Below, one piece after another: positions 9,423 through 22,430 of a DNA stretch of 64,000 nucleotides. Each line of letters begins with the position of its first letter. Position 1 is the first letter of the stretch. The notes under the pieces are model-generated. The model made no database searches, had not been told where the DNA came from, and saw nothing but the letters and a program-made list of their open reading frames with translations. A program made the translations under genes and the position numbers. The stretch is from Chondrilla cf. caribensis (Eukaryota > Porifera > Demospongiae > Chondrillida > Chondrillidae), in NCBI GenBank assembly GCA_964020155.1, contig OZ026556.1, positions 4,386,001 through 4,450,000 of the forward strand. The letters run 5' to 3'.

Positions 9423-12400
9423 GTTTGTTTCTCCCTGTGATGTATTTAGGTTTATTTGTTGTAAAGCTTAGGGAAGATTAGGGACTAGGCATTTCTTGTT
9501 AAGGTGTACGAACAAACAGATAGTGCATAAATCTGTGGCTACATCCGTGACTACTGCTGCTTGTGTTGTCCGGGGTGTACGGTACGGCGTGACTTGTCTC
9601 TAGCTGTTATGGTGTTATAGGCCTATACTCTGCGGGCCGGGGAAGAAAGGTGTTGTAGCTACCTTGGAGTATCTTGGAAAGGTGAAACCTTTGAGTATCT
9701 TGCTTAGAACATTTCAGACTGAATATAGATTCACTACCGCATTAAGATCTCTTTCCAGCACACGTTGTTATAGTGCGTGAATCTACACTAACTTTCGCGC
9801 TCCATACGTACGTGGATTTTGCCATTATGGCCGTCCAAGAGAAAATCTTTGAAAAAATCTTAAGGATTTCTTTCTTTTCTATGAACGACGGTGGCAATTT
9901 CTTCGGCCACTACCTTTAGATGATATTCCCACTCCTTCCTACAATACGTGTGTGTGTTAAAGGTAAACGGGGACTTTTGCGTTCGTTCGTTTTGATTCGA
10001 TTTGATTTTGATTCACGAACTTTGACAATGTGTAACTCGATTATTAAATTAAATGTATACATGCATGTAAATATGCGTACAGTATAAGTATTATTGAAGT
10101 TGCATATCTTCTATGGTACCAACGAAGGATACTCTGTTATATGTGTGTATATCTATACAAAAACGTAGGTGAAGCTGCTTGTACAAGTACAGATGCCAAA
10201 ACGAGTTATGTCTCAAGCACATACAGTATTCAGACATTATCTGGCATGACCAAGGATGACTGTGTTGAAGCATGCTGCAGTAATACCAACTGCTATGCCG
10301 TGTTGATCTACAGGAGCAGTGGGACCTGCTACTTGAGAAGTACCTTCCCGTCTAGTGCAGTATCATCGTCTTCATCTTACTACCTTTACTACCTGGTCCG
10401 AGATTCCGTTTCTAATTATTTGGATGTTCGAAAGTATGGAAACAGCGACTGTTCTGGTAGTGTGACCACATATCGTAGCTATGCCATTGATTCCTGTGTG
10501 CCCTATCTAGAGCTGGCCTACACCGAGCATGCCTACCACTTGTATGAGTTGGAATCCTCCACCAGTTCATCTGACTTCACCGTCCGTCACTTAGTGTGGT
10601 TTGAAGCTCCAGGCTGTACTGCTGCGGAGAATGAATGGACCACACCAGACATCAACGAAACCCAGGGAAGTTCCGATTGCTACGACTATTATCGTAATTA
10701 CGAAGTTGGCAGTACTCCAAGAGATATTCCAGTGACTGGTGTGACCACTGAAGACAACTACCAACCACAGTATGTGATATGGAGGAAGTATGCGAATACC
10801 TGCGATGAAGGTCCACCATCGAGAGTATCCTACAGTGTTGGACAATGCCACGAGGAGGAGACTCTGAGAGACAGTTTCAAGTTTGAGAGTACAGGAACCC
10901 ATCCGACAGAAGGATATCAGATGGAGGTGAGCTGGTGGGACTCATCCACTACTTGTGGCGGCTCTCCAAGTTCCCAATTCAACATTACTTGGGGATGTCG
11001 TTCTACTTATCCCGGAAGTGGATACTTCACATTCAGCTCCACTTCACTGTCATCCTCCTGTTCAGCTACTACCACAACAGGTGTATCACAGTCTGTGAGT
11101 ACATCGTACAGTATAACATCATATTCGTACACAAGTTGGGATTCCTGTTTTAGCTCATGTTGCAGCAGATCAGACTGTTATGCCTTCATGCTGAGTTCCT
11201 CAAGATGCTACATTCTTCGGCAGTTTTCATCCAGTGTAACATCTTCCAGTACTACCTACACCCTCTACTACATGGTTCGCGATGCAAAGAGCAAACCTGG
11301 TGCATTCCTGGATACTCGCGTGTACAACAGTGAAGGTTGTGGAGGATCAGTGACAGACTACATCAGTTACCCCATTGAATCGTGCGTCCCCTACAAGTAC
11401 CTCGCCTACCACAACAATGCATATCAAATGTTCCAAGTAGATTCGTACACCAGCACTAGAAGCTTTGTTCTTCGTCACTTGGTGTGGTTCGAAGCTCCCG
11501 GATGTACTGCACCAGAGAGTGATTGGGACACTCCAGACATCAACACGACTCGTAACAGCGACTCATGCTACAAGAACTACACATTCTACGAACTGAAGCA
11601 TGCTCCGAGAGACATTCCAATAACGGCTGTATCAACCCAAGACAACTACGAACCTCAGTATGTGATATGGAGGAAGTATGCCGATACATGCAGTGGAGGT
11701 CCACCTAGAAGGGTATCCTACAGTGTTGGACAATGCCACGAGGAGGAGACTCTGAGAGACAGTTTCAAGTTTGAGAGTACAGGAACCCATCCGGCAGAAG
11801 GATATCAGATGGAGGTGAGCTGGTGGGACTCATCCACTACTTGTGGCGGCTCTCCAAGTTCCCAATTCAACATTACTTGGGGATGTCATTCTACTTATCC
11901 CGGAAGTGGATACTTCACATTCAGCTCCACTTCACTGTCATCCACCTGTTCAGCTACTACCACAACGGGTGTATCACAGTCTGTGAGTACATCGTACAGT
12001 ATAACATCATATTCGTACACAAGTTGGGATTCCTGTTTCAGCTCATGTTGCAGCAGATCAGACTGTTATGCCTTCATGCTGAGTTCCTCCAGATGCTACA
12101 TTCTTCGGCAGTTTTCATCCAGTGTAACATCTTCCAGTACTACCTACACCCTCTACTACATGGTTCGTGACGGTAAGAGCAAACCTGGTGCATTCCTGGA
12201 TACTCGTGTGTACAACAGTGAAGGTTGTGGAGGATCAGTGATAGACTACATCAGTTACCCCATTGAATCGTGCGTCCCCTACAAGTACCTCGCCTACCAC
12301 AACAATGCATATCAAATGTTCCAAGTAGATTTGTACACCAGCACTAGAAGCTTTGTTCTTCGTCACTTGGTGTGGTTCGAAGCTCCCGGATGTACTGCAC

Positions 12401-15400
12401 CAGAGAGTGATTGGGACACTCCAGACATCAACACGACTCGTAACAGCGACTCATGCTACAAGAACTACACATTCTACGAACTGAAGCATGCTCCGAGAGA
12501 CATTCCAATAACGGCTGTATCAACCCAAGACAACTACGAACCTCAGTATGTGATATGGAGGAAGTATGCCGATACATGCAGTGGAGGTCCACCTAGAAGG
12601 GTATCCTACAGTGTTGGACAATGCCACGAGGAGGAGACTCTGAGAGACAGTTTCAAGTTTGAGAGTACAGGAACCCATCCGGCAGAAGGATATCAGATGG
12701 AGGTGAGCTGGTGGGACTCATCCACTACTTGTGGCGGCTCTCCGAGTTCCCAATTCAACATTACTTGGGGATGTCGTTCTACTTATCCCGGAAGTGGATA
12801 CTTCACATTCAGCTCCACTTCACTGTCATCCACCTGTTCAGCTACTACCACAACGGGTGTATCACAGTCTGTGAGTACATCGTACAGTATAACATCATAT
12901 TCGTACACAAGTTGGGATTCCTGTTTTAGCTCATGTTGCAGCAGATCAGACTGTTATGCCTTCATGCTGAGTTCCTCCAGATGCTACATTCTTCGGCAGT
13001 TTTCATCCAGTGCAACATCTTCCAGTACTACCTACACCCTCTACTACATGGTTCGCGATGCAAAGAGCAAACCTGGTGCATTCCTGGATACTCGCGTGTA
13101 CAACAGTGAAGGTTGTGGAGGATCAGTGATAGACTACATCAGTTACCCCATTGAATCGTGCGTCCCCTACAAGTACCTCGCCTACCACAACAATGCATAT
13201 CAAATGTTCCAAGTAGATTCGTACACCAGCACTAGAAACTTTGTTCTTCGTCACTTGGTGTGGTTCGAAGCTCCCGGATGTACTGCACCAGAGAGTGATT
13301 GGGACACTCCAGACATCAACATGACTCGTAACAGCGACTCATGCTACAAGAACTACACATTCTACGAACTGAAGCATGCTCCGAGAGACATTCCAATAAC
13401 GGCTGTATCAACCCAAGACAACTACGAACCTCAGTATGTGATATGGAGGAAGTATGCCGATACATGCAGTGGAGGTCCACCTAAACGAGTATCCTACAGT
13501 GTTGGACAATGCCACGAGGAGGAGACTCTGAGAGACAGTTTCAAGTTTGAGAGTACAGGAACCCATCCGGCAGAAGGATATCAGATGGAGGTGAGCTGGT
13601 GGGACTCATCCACTACTTGTGGCGGCTCTCCAAGTTCCCAATTCAACATTACTTGGGGATGTCGTTCTACTAATCCAGGAAGTGGATACTTCACATTCAG
13701 CTCCACTTCACTGTCATCCTCCTGTTCAGCTACTACCACAACGGGTGTATCACAGTCTGTGAGTACATCGTACAGTATAACATCATATTCGTACACAAGT
13801 TGGGATTCCTGTTTTAGCTCATGTTGCAGCAGATCAGACTGTTATGCCTTCATGCTGAGTTCCTCAAGATGCTACATTCTTCGGCAGTTTTCATCCAGTG
13901 CAACATCTTCCAGTACTACCTACACCCTCTACTACATGGTTCGTGACGGTAAGAGCAAACCTGGTGCATTCCTGGATACTCGTGTGTACAACAGTGAAGG
14001 GTGTGGAGGATCAGTGACAGACTACATCAGTTACCCCATTGAATCATGCGTCCCCTACAAGTACCTCGCCTACCACAACAATGCCTATCAAATGTTCCGT
14101 ATAGATTCGTACACCAGCACTAGAAGCTTTGTTCTTCGTCACTTGGTGTGGTTCGAAGCTCCCGGATGTACTGCACCAGAGAGTGATTGGGACACTCCAG
14201 ACATCAACACAACTCGTAACAGCGACTCATGCTACAAGAACTACACATTCTACGAACTGAAGCATGCTCCGAGAGACATTCCAATAACGGCTGTATCAAC
14301 CCAAGACAACTACGAACCTCAGTATGTGATATGGAGGAAGTATGGTGAAACATGCAGTGGAGGTCCACCTAAAAGGGTATCCTACAATGTTTCACAGTGC
14401 CACAAGGAGGAGACTCTGAGAGACAGTTTCAAGTTTGAGAGTACAGGAACCCATCCGGCAGAAGGATATCAGATGGAGGTGAGCTGGTGGGACTCATCCA
14501 CTACTTGTGATGGCTCTCCAAGTTCCCAATTCAACATCACTTGGGGATGTCGTTCTACTTATCCCGGAAGTGGATACTTCACATTCAGCTCCACTTCACT
14601 GTCATCCTCCTGTTCAGCTACTACCACAACGGGTGTATCACAGTCTGTTAGTACATCATACAGTATAACATCATATTCGTACACAAGTTGGGATTCCTGT
14701 TTCAGCTCATGTTGCAGCAGATCAGACTGTTATGCCTTCATGCTGAGTTCCTCAAGATGCTACATTCTTCGGCAGTTTTCATCCAGTGCAACATCTTCCA
14801 GTACTACCTACACCCTCTACTACATGGTTCGTGATGGTAAGAGCAAACCTGGTGCATTCCTGGATACTCGTGTGTACAACAGTGAAGGGTGTGGAGGATC
14901 AGTGACAGACTACATCAGTTACCCCATTGAATCGTGCGTCCCCTACAAGTACCTCGCCTACCACAACAATGCATATCAAATGTTCCAAGTAGATTTGTAC
15001 ACCAGCACTAGAAGCTTTGTTCTTCGTCACTTGGTGTGGTTCGAAGCTCCCGGATGTACTGCACCAGAGAGTGATTGGGACACTCCAGACATCAACACAA
15101 CTCGTAACAGCGACTCATGCTACAAGAACTACACATTCTACGAACTGAAGCATGCTCCGAGAGACATTCCAATAACGGCTGTATCAACCCAGGACAACTA
15201 CGAACCTCAGTATGTGATATGGAGGAAGTATGGTGAAACATGCAGTGGAGGTCCACCTAAAAGGGTATCCTACAATGTTTCACAGTGCCACAAGGAGGAG
15301 ACTCTGAGAGACAGTTTCAAGTTTGAGAGTACAGGAACCCATCCGGCAGAAGGATATCAGATGGAGGTGAGCTGGTGGGACTCATCCACTACTTGTGGCG

Positions 15401-18400
15401 GCTCTCCAAGTTCCCAATTCAACATTACTTGGGGATGTCGTTCCACTAATCCAGGAAGTGGATACTTCACATTCAGCTCCACTGGACTGTCATCCACCTG
15501 TTCAGCTACGTCCACAACGGGTGTATTTCAGTATGTTAGTATATCAACATACAGCTTTCGAACATATTCTTACACAACTTGGGATTCCTGTTACAGTACA
15601 TGTTGCAGCTGGTCAAACTGCCATGCTTTCATGCTGAGTTCCTCAAGATGCTACGTTCTATACTACTTTTCACCCAGTGTTCCAACCTCCAGTACTACCT
15701 ACACCCTCTACTACATGGTTCGTGATGGTAAGAGCAAACCTGGTGTATTTCTGGATACTCGCGTGTACAACAGTGAAGGTTGTGGAGGATCAGTGACAGA
15801 CTACATCAGTTACCCCATTGAATCATGCATCCCCTACAAGTACCTCGCCTACCACGAACATGCCTATCAAATGTTCCGTGTAGATTCGTACACCAGCACT
15901 AGAAGCTTTGTTCTTCGTCACTTGGTGTGGTTCGAAGCTCCCGGATGTACTGCACCAGAGAGTTATTGGGACACTCCAGACATCAACACAACTCGTAACA
16001 GCGACTCATGTTACAAGAACTACACATTCTATGAACTGAGGCATGCTCCGAGAGACATTCCAATAACGGCTATATCAACCCAAGACAACTACGAACCTCA
16101 GTATGTGATATGGAGGAAGTATGGTGAAACATGCAGTGGAGGTCCACCATCGAGAGTAGCCTACAATGTTTCACAGTGCCACGAGGAGGAGACTCTGAGA
16201 GACAGTTTCAAGTTTGAGAGTACAGGAACCCATCCGACAGAAGGATATCAGATGGAAGTGAGCTGGTGGGACTCATCCACTACTTGTGGCGGCTCTCCAA
16301 GTTCCCAATTCAACATCACTTGGGGATGTCGTTCTACTAATCCAGGAAGTGGATACTTCACATTCAGCTCCACTTCACTGTCATCCACTTGTTCAGCTAC
16401 TACCACAACGGGTGTATTTCAGTATGTTAGTATATCAACATACAGCTTTCGAACATATTCTTACACAACTTGGGATTCCTGTTACAGTACATGTTGCAGC
16501 TGGTCAAACTGCCATGCTTTCATGCTGAGTTCCTCAAGATGTTATGTTCTACTATACTTTTCACCCAGTGTTCCAACCTCCAGTACTACCTACACCCTCT
16601 ACTACATGGTTCGTGACGGTAAGAGCAAACCTGGTGTATTTCTGGATACTCGTGTGTACAACAGTGAAGGGTGTGGAGGATCAGTGACAGACTACATCAG
16701 TTACCCCATTGAATCCTGCGTCCCCTACAAGTACCTCGCCTACCATGAACATGCCTATCAAATGTTCCAAGTAGATTCGTACACCAGCACTAGAAGCTTT
16801 GTTCTTCGTCACTTGGTGTGGTTCGAAGCTCCCGGATGTACTGCACCAGAGAGTGATTGGGACACTCCAGACATCAACATGACTCGTAACAGCGACTCAT
16901 GCTACAAGAACTACACATTCTACGAACTGAGGCATGCTCCGAGAGACATTCCAATAACGGCTGTATCAACCCAAGACAACTACGAGCCTCAGTATGTGAT
17001 ATGGAGGAAGTATGGTGAAACATGCAGTGGAGGTCCACCTAAAAGAGTATCCTACAGTGTTGGACAATGCCATGAGGAGGAGACTCTGAGAGACAGTTTC
17101 AAGTTTGAGAGTACAGGAACCCATCCGACAGAAGGATATCAGATGGAGGTGAGCTGGTGGGACTCATCCACTACTTGTGGCGGCTCTCCAAGTTCCCAAT
17201 TCAACATTACTTGGGGATGTCGTTCCACTAATCCAGGAAGAGGAGACTTCACATTCAGCTCTGCTGGACTGTCATCCACCTGTTCAGCTACTACCACAAC
17301 GGGTGTATTTCAGTATGTTAGTATATCAACATACAGCTTTCGAACATATTCTTACACAACTTGGGATTCCTGTTACAGTACATGTTGCAGCTGGTCAAAC
17401 TGCCATGCTTTCATGCTGAGTTCCTCAAGATGCTATGTTCTAAACTACTTTTCACCCAGTGTTCCAATCACCAGTACTACCTACACCCTCTACTACATGG
17501 TTCGCGATGGTAGTGCTACTCCCAGGGGATTTGTGGATACTCGTATCTACAGCAGCAGTTCTTGCAGTGGATCGATCAGCTCATACACCAGTCTTCCTCT
17601 GGGTCATTGCACCCGGTACACCTACCTGGAGTATACTGATCACACCTATCAGATGCTGTATTTGGATTCTTATACTGACCGAAGTAATTATGTTCTACGT
17701 CATCTTGTATGGTATGACGCTCCAGGATGTACTGTTAATGAGAGTCAATGGGACACTGCAGATATCAACACAACACGTCGAAGTGGAGACTGCTTTCAAG
17801 ATTACAACTTTTGGACAGTGAAATACGCTCCATACAGTAGGAGTGTGGGGTCAGTGGTGACAGGAGCTGATAACTTTGTCCCCTCGTATGTGAACCACAG
17901 GAAGTACAGCACTCCTTGCTCCTCAACAGTGACAGAACAGGTCTCTTATCAGCTTGGATACTGCTACGAAGGTAATGGTGGGAGCTTTACCATCCAGCGA
18001 ACAGTCAATCATCCTACCTCCGGTTACCAGATGAAGGTTAGAATATGGAGCGGGTCGACAGTTTGTTCAGGAGATCCTTCAGAAATCTTCAATCTGGTGT
18101 GGGGATGTCGTGTGGCAACATCATTCAGTGGTAGTTTCACTTTCACAAGTAGTGCATCCTACACTGTTCCTCAAGGGTTTGAGTTTTCAACTTCCACTTC
18201 CTCGATGACCTCGACGATGTCTATGTCATCTTCCATCCCTCCAACTACATCTGTGATGTTCAGTTCATCATCCATCTCTTCATTTTCTCCGTTGCTATCA
18301 AGCAGTACTGTCTTGTCATCTATGACATCTGCTGTGTCATCATCATCTATTAGATCCTTATCCTCTCTAGGACCATCATCATCTGTTAAGCCGACATTGT

Positions 18401-20730
18401 CTGTGAAGCTGTCATCACTCGTTGAGATGTCTATGCCTATTCAACTGTCATCATCCTATAGATCATCATCATCTTATGTACCGTCTTCATCCATTGAGTT
18501 TTCCATGTTTGTTGAGCCATCACTGTCCATAGAACTGCCATCGTCCATCAGATTGTCATCATATGCTGGTCCAGCATCATCCGCTGAAGTGTCATCTACC
18601 GACCTGTCATCTCCTGTTGAGCCATCACTGTCTATAGAACTGTCATCGTCCATTGGAATGCCATCATATGCTGGTCCATCATCATCTGCCGAGGTGTCAT
18701 CTACTATTGAACTGACATCTCCTGTTGAGCCATCATTGTCTGTTGAGCTTTCATCACCCATCGAAATGTCATATGCTGATCCATCATCATCTGCTAAAGT
18801 ATCACCTACTACTGAGCCATTGTCACCTGTTGAGTCACCTTCGTCTGTTGTGCCATCATCGTTAGTTGATCCATCTTCGTCTGCCATGCCATCATCATCT
18901 TCTGTCAAGCAATCTTCGTTTCTTGGACTATCATCGTTAGTAGGTCCATCTTCGTCTGCCATGCCATCATCATCTTCTGTCAAGCAATCTTCGTTTCTTG
19001 GACTATCATCGTTAGTAGGTCCATCTTCGTCTGCCATGCCATCATCATCTTCTGTCAAGCAATCTTCGTTTCTTGCAACATCATCGTTAGTTGGTCCATC
19101 TTCATCTGCCATGCCATCATCATCTTCTGTCAAGCAATCTTCGTTTCTTGCAACATCATCGTTAGTTGATCCATCTTCGTCTGCCATACCATCATCATTT
19201 AATGAGCCATCTCTGTCTGTTGAACCATCATTTTTTGTCAAACAATCATCTTCGTCTGTTGTTAGATCATCTTCGTCTGTTGAGCCATTTTCGACAGTTA
19301 AGCCATCACCTTCCCAATCTTCACTTCCCCAAACATCAGCGATACAGTCAGTCTCCACCACAACCAGCTCTTTGTCCACAACATCAATGTATCCGGAAGC
19401 ATCTTCTGTACCATTGCTCACTACCACTTCTTCAGTGCCCACATCCTCTGCGCTGCCCATGACTCCATCATGTGATCCCATCCCTGATTCCACACCACTA
19501 TCTCAGCCAGTATGCCCTGGGACCACTGCCACCAGTGGACTGAATGTGGTTGTCCTCCAGTCTGAGGAATACCAGTTGAAGCACCTCACTGGAGTTACCG
19601 AGGAGCAATGCTTTACAGTTTGTTGCAGCGATGATGATTGCTATTCCTTCACCCGGTCTCTGACCTCCAACGAATGTTGGTTCCACAGAAAGCATCCACC
19701 AACAGCTGTCCAATCCAGCGAGCACCACACCACATTCTACATGGTCAGGGACAGTCCCGGTCCTTATCTGGACACCTGGGTATACAGCGGAGAAGGATGT
19801 ACATCTCTACCTAGCTACACCAGCTATTCTTTGGATACGTGCATTCCATACAGAGGACTGGACTATCAGGAGCACTCCTATCAGGTGTTCCAATTGGACT
19901 GCTATACAGATTCCGGTTTCACATTACGTCATTTGGTGTGGTACGAGGCACCTGGGTGTACTGTCCCCAGAAATCAGTGGTCGTTGCCAAATGTGAACGT
20001 CAGTGTGAATTCGAGTAGTTGCTATGGAAACGTAAGGTTCTGGTCAGTAAAGGACCAACCTCGAGACATTCCAGTAGAAGCTGTCACCGAAGTGGACAGT
20101 TTCACCCCTACCTATGTCAACTATGTGAAGTACAGCTCCTGTTCTTCAAGCAGCGTCATCAGTCGAGTATCCTACAAGACAGGTGTCTGTTATAGTGAGG
20201 ACGGAGACAGTTTCGTTTATGAAAAGACTACCAGTAACCCATCTTTTGGGTACCAGATGAAGGTTAGGTGGTGGAGTGGGACAAGAAGCTGTTCCGGAAG
20301 TCCCTCTCAAATGTTTGATGTTGTGTGGGGATGCCAAATGACATCAGTGCTCACTGGTATCTTCTCGTTCACAGACAGTGCTCTGTTTGCAATTCCTGGG
20401 CAGTCTATATCAGTCACACCCACTACTACATCAACCCCGCCCACATACCCGCCTCCATCTGCAGAAGACCAATCCTCTACTATCATTGCAGTCGGTGTGT
20501 CTGTGCCTATTGTAATCATTGTGGTTGTCGTGCTGGCAGTGGTAGTGATTGTTGCTATGGTGATATTCAAAGTTAAGAAAGCAAAGTCTGTCGATTTGGT
20601 TGACAACCTCACCAACTTTCCGGAATGTAAATTGGACATGTTCGGCAATGGAGGGGAGCCCAATACGGTGACTATACGTAACCCCCTCAACACCCATGAT
20701 GACGACAACATGGACATAGTATATATATAA
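9374..20730 (+). CDS. Gene 2: 10-module receptor paralog
   Basis: Exons 9374-9422 and 10169-20730 (intron 746 bp) give 3536 residues. Layout: signal peptide; module 1; five type-A modules (head GVSQSVSTSYSITSYS, FSSCCSRS); three type-B modules (GVFQYVSISTYSFRTYS, STCCSWS), the last with a divergent body (SATPRG, ending NLVWGC); a Ser-rich stalk with a 25-residue repeat; the membrane-proximal module; TM helix (20479-20568); and a tail with NTVTIRNPLN ending in DIVYI. Most modules carry about three N-glycosylation sequons (NTT, NYT, NIT). The 10.6-kb second exon has no intron and no frameshift. The ATG at 10141 lies in the intron and is not the start. Probable type I surface glycoprotein; family not recognised. 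A poly(A) signal follows at 20887. Confidence 0.9.
10169..18180 (+). repeat. Gene 2 module array (9 tandem modules)
   Basis: Modules start near 10169, 11059, 11947, 12835, 13723, 14611, 15499, 16390 and 17281, which gives periods of 888 bp (type A) or 891 bp (type B, one extra codon). Adjacent copies differ at only a few percent of bases by eye. Periods divisible by three allow unequal exchange without loss of frame. Module 9 is the most diverged and always sits last before the stalk. Confidence 0.95.
18181..19503 (+). repeat. Gene 2 mucin-like stalk
   Basis: Ser/Thr/Pro/Val-rich coding sequence. It includes four full copies of a 75-bp unit (18871-19170; peptide PSSSAMPSSSSVKQSS...), preceded by looser repeats of SVEPSLSIELSS type. 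The last 200 bp (TTTSSLSTTSMYPEASS and following) are conserved in all five genes. Dense Ser/Thr suggests heavy O-glycosylation, which is an inference. Confidence 0.9.
19504..20380 (+). other. Membrane-proximal module of gene 2
   Basis: A 14-Cys module nearly identical in DNA to that of gene 1 (6088-6990), which suggests recent conversion or recent duplication. The TM helix 20479-20568 follows after a TPPTYPPPS spacer. Confidence 0.85.
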
Positions 20731-20886
20731 TGTATTTAGGTTTACTAACTCAATAGTGTGTAACTGACTGAGAGTGATATTGGAATTAAGTTTGTTTAGT
20801 ATTGCTTATATCATCTGATTAAAATGTTCAACATGGATTATTACAACATAGACACATTACATGTAACAAATTCATATTAAAATTAT

Positions 20887-20892
20887 AATAAA
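20887..20892 (+). promoter_or_regulatory. Gene 2 poly(A) signal
   Basis: AATAAA 157 bp after the gene 2 stop codon, in AT-rich sequence. It is a good candidate by motif and position only. Confidence 0.5.
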
Positions 20893-21351
20893 ATTTACTT
20901 GTTATTGCCTATTTAATGTAAATGGGATAGTTGATACAGCTTTTACATACAATAATAATAATAATAACATTATAATGAACCTAATACATAAATTTAATCT
21001 TACTTTAGGAATTATTCACTTCCTGCAATAGGGGTAAATTACTGTCTCTGCTCTTTACAGACGTATATTCGGCACACACCAAAAATATTAGCAATTTTTA
21101 GTCGGCTACTTCATGTTGTCATCCCGTGATGCGAGCGGTCATTTTGGACGACGTGTACAGTTGCCATGGTGAACGTACCCCTGAAGACCCGAATTATTAT
21201 TTAATGAGGCCGGGACCCAATTATTAATGCTCCTTATATGAATACAGTAGACCCTCGATTATCCGGACCCCTTCGGTCACAACAAATTTCTAGGTGTCCG
21301 GATAAGTGAAATCGTCCAGATAACTGAAATTACAGTTTGTGCACACATGCA

Positions 21352-21589
21352 TTATTGAAAATCATTACCTAACCAACTGACTATGTCACCAGGCTCGATC
21401 TCAACACCAAGTTCTCCGAACAAAACCTGGAAGTCTTCAACTTGCACATCATCAGAGATAGCAGGTACATCTTCAGGGTTAGCAGGTACATTATTTGAGA
21501 TGGTAGTGGATTCTTGATCATCAGAGTGACTAATTCTAACTCTTAATCCCCTCCAAATACCATACCCACAAGACGCTAAGGGTTCTGGT

Positions 21590-21590
<1 letters not shown>
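21352..21590 (-). pseudogene. Transposase C-terminal fragment
   Basis: A minus-strand open stretch of 79 codons plus stop reads ...QVEDFQVLFGELGVEIEPGD... and ends LGNDFQ-stop just inside the element's left end. Acidic tails of this type are found in pogo-family transposases. The start and the DDE core are missing because of the internal deletion, so it cannot encode an active enzyme. Confidence 0.5.

Positions 21591-21592
<2 letters not shown>

Positions 21593-21637
<45 letters not shown>
21593..21637. repeat. Poly-T tract inside the pogo-like remnant
   Basis: 45 consecutive T residues. It may mark the deletion junction in the element, or a length-variable or assembly-uncertain site. Confidence 0.9.
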
Positions 21638-21638
<1 letters not shown>

Positions 21639-21769
21639 TTATAGCACTAACCTGATTATTGAAACCGGATAATCGAGGGTCCGGATAACCGAGGCCCGGA
21701 TAATCGAGGGTCTACTGTACGTTTGACCTCCACACAAGGATCACCAACGGATAATAATAATATGTGAGC

Positions 21770-22279
21770 GTGCAAGCGAAAAGGGCCCTTAGCCATTGTT
21801 ATCATAATGTTCAGAATGTATCAAAACAGCCAAATAACACAAAATTTTCGGTTTTCGTTTTATTCGATCAAATTGCTTATATAGTGATAAAGAATAAGTT
21901 CTGAAAGCGTCCCGCCGATACGATTTGTACTTTTCGAGAACGAAGCCTTTTCGTCAAGCGTTCAAAGTCGCCATTTTAAATTATACGGAGTTATGCGGTT
22001 CCATCTTGAATGTGGATTCGCCTTGAATGACGTCATGAATTTCCATTGGTCAGTATACTTTACATCTTCAGTATACGGATCCAGGGCCAAAAACGGAAAT
22101 GAGCCTGTTATCCGTTATAACGTTGCGCGGAGGGACTCAAACAAAGACCCGTAGCGCATAAATAGTCGCTCCTATGCTCTATATGATAGCGCCATCGTCT
22201 GCAGTGTGGAATAGGCTATCGAACAATACCAAAAACGCGCATTCGACAAAAAATCGCTAAGGGCCCTTTTCGCTTGCAC
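21770..22279. mobile_element. 510-bp MITE-like element with ~24-bp TIRs
   Basis: 21770-21793 (gtgcaagcgaaaagggccct and 4 more bases) is the exact reverse complement of 22256-22279. The interior has no coding capacity that I can support. The right end is 57 bp upstream of the gene 3 TATA box and 103 bp upstream of its ATG. Similarity just outside the arms (atatgtg on both sides) may mean that the true ends are about 10 bp further out. No superfamily was assigned. Confidence 0.75.
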
Positions 22280-22303
22280 ATACACATATATCGCTGACAC
22301 CTG

Positions 22304-22342
22304 TGGTACACATGACGAGTATCGGAATGGGCGGCTATAAAT
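22304..22342 (+). promoter_or_regulatory. Gene 3 core promoter candidate
   Basis: tggtacacatgacgag at 22304 matches the conserved 5' block upstream of genes 4 and 5. A TATAAAT box lies at 22336-22342, 40 bp before the ATG of exon 1. Only gene 3 has a clear TATA box here. Placement is by motif only. Confidence 0.5.
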
Positions 22343-22381
22343 TCTCCGTGGAGCCAAGAAGGCCGAAGGAAAGTGCTCGCC

Positions 22382-22430
22382 ATGTACTTTTTCGTCGTTG
22401 TGTCTTTGCTGCTTTCCTTGGCTACGACAG
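22382..22430 (+). CDS. Gene 3 exon 1 (signal peptide exon)
   Basis: Encodes MYFFVVVSLLLSLATT plus one base, with donor acag|gtttgt. Same length and phase as exon 1 of genes 1 and 2, but the peptide is closer to genes 4-5. It joins the acceptor cctag|gtgaagctgcc at 23265/23266. Confidence 0.85.

Larger units (their letters stand above)
21245..21717. mobile_element. pogo/Tigger-like DNA transposon remnant
   Basis: The ends are inverted copies of cagtagaccctcgattatcc and are flanked by TA, as expected for the Tc1/mariner-pogo group. The 473-bp element contains a 45-base poly-T (21593-21637) and, on the minus strand, an open fragment with an acidic C-terminal end. It is an internally deleted copy. 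The superfamily call rests on TIR style and the TA target, not on a catalytic domain, which is absent. Confidence 0.7.
20731..22381. other. Intergenic region between genes 2 and 3
   Basis: Contains the gene 2 3' UTR, a pogo/Tigger-like remnant (21245-21717), a MITE-like element (21770-22279) and the gene 3 promoter. No host gene was seen. Confidence 0.7.

Noticed and set aside
10141..10168. ATG at 10141 as start of gene 2
   Set aside because: It lies in intron 1. The residues before Gly-Glu-Ala-Ala-Cys are not conserved in paralogs, and a signal exon with matching phase lies upstream.
10935..11153. Recurrent plus-strand frames starting MGLIHYLWRLSKFPIQ in each module
   Set aside because: They are +1/+2 shadows of the repeated modules and recur every 888 bp only because the modules do.
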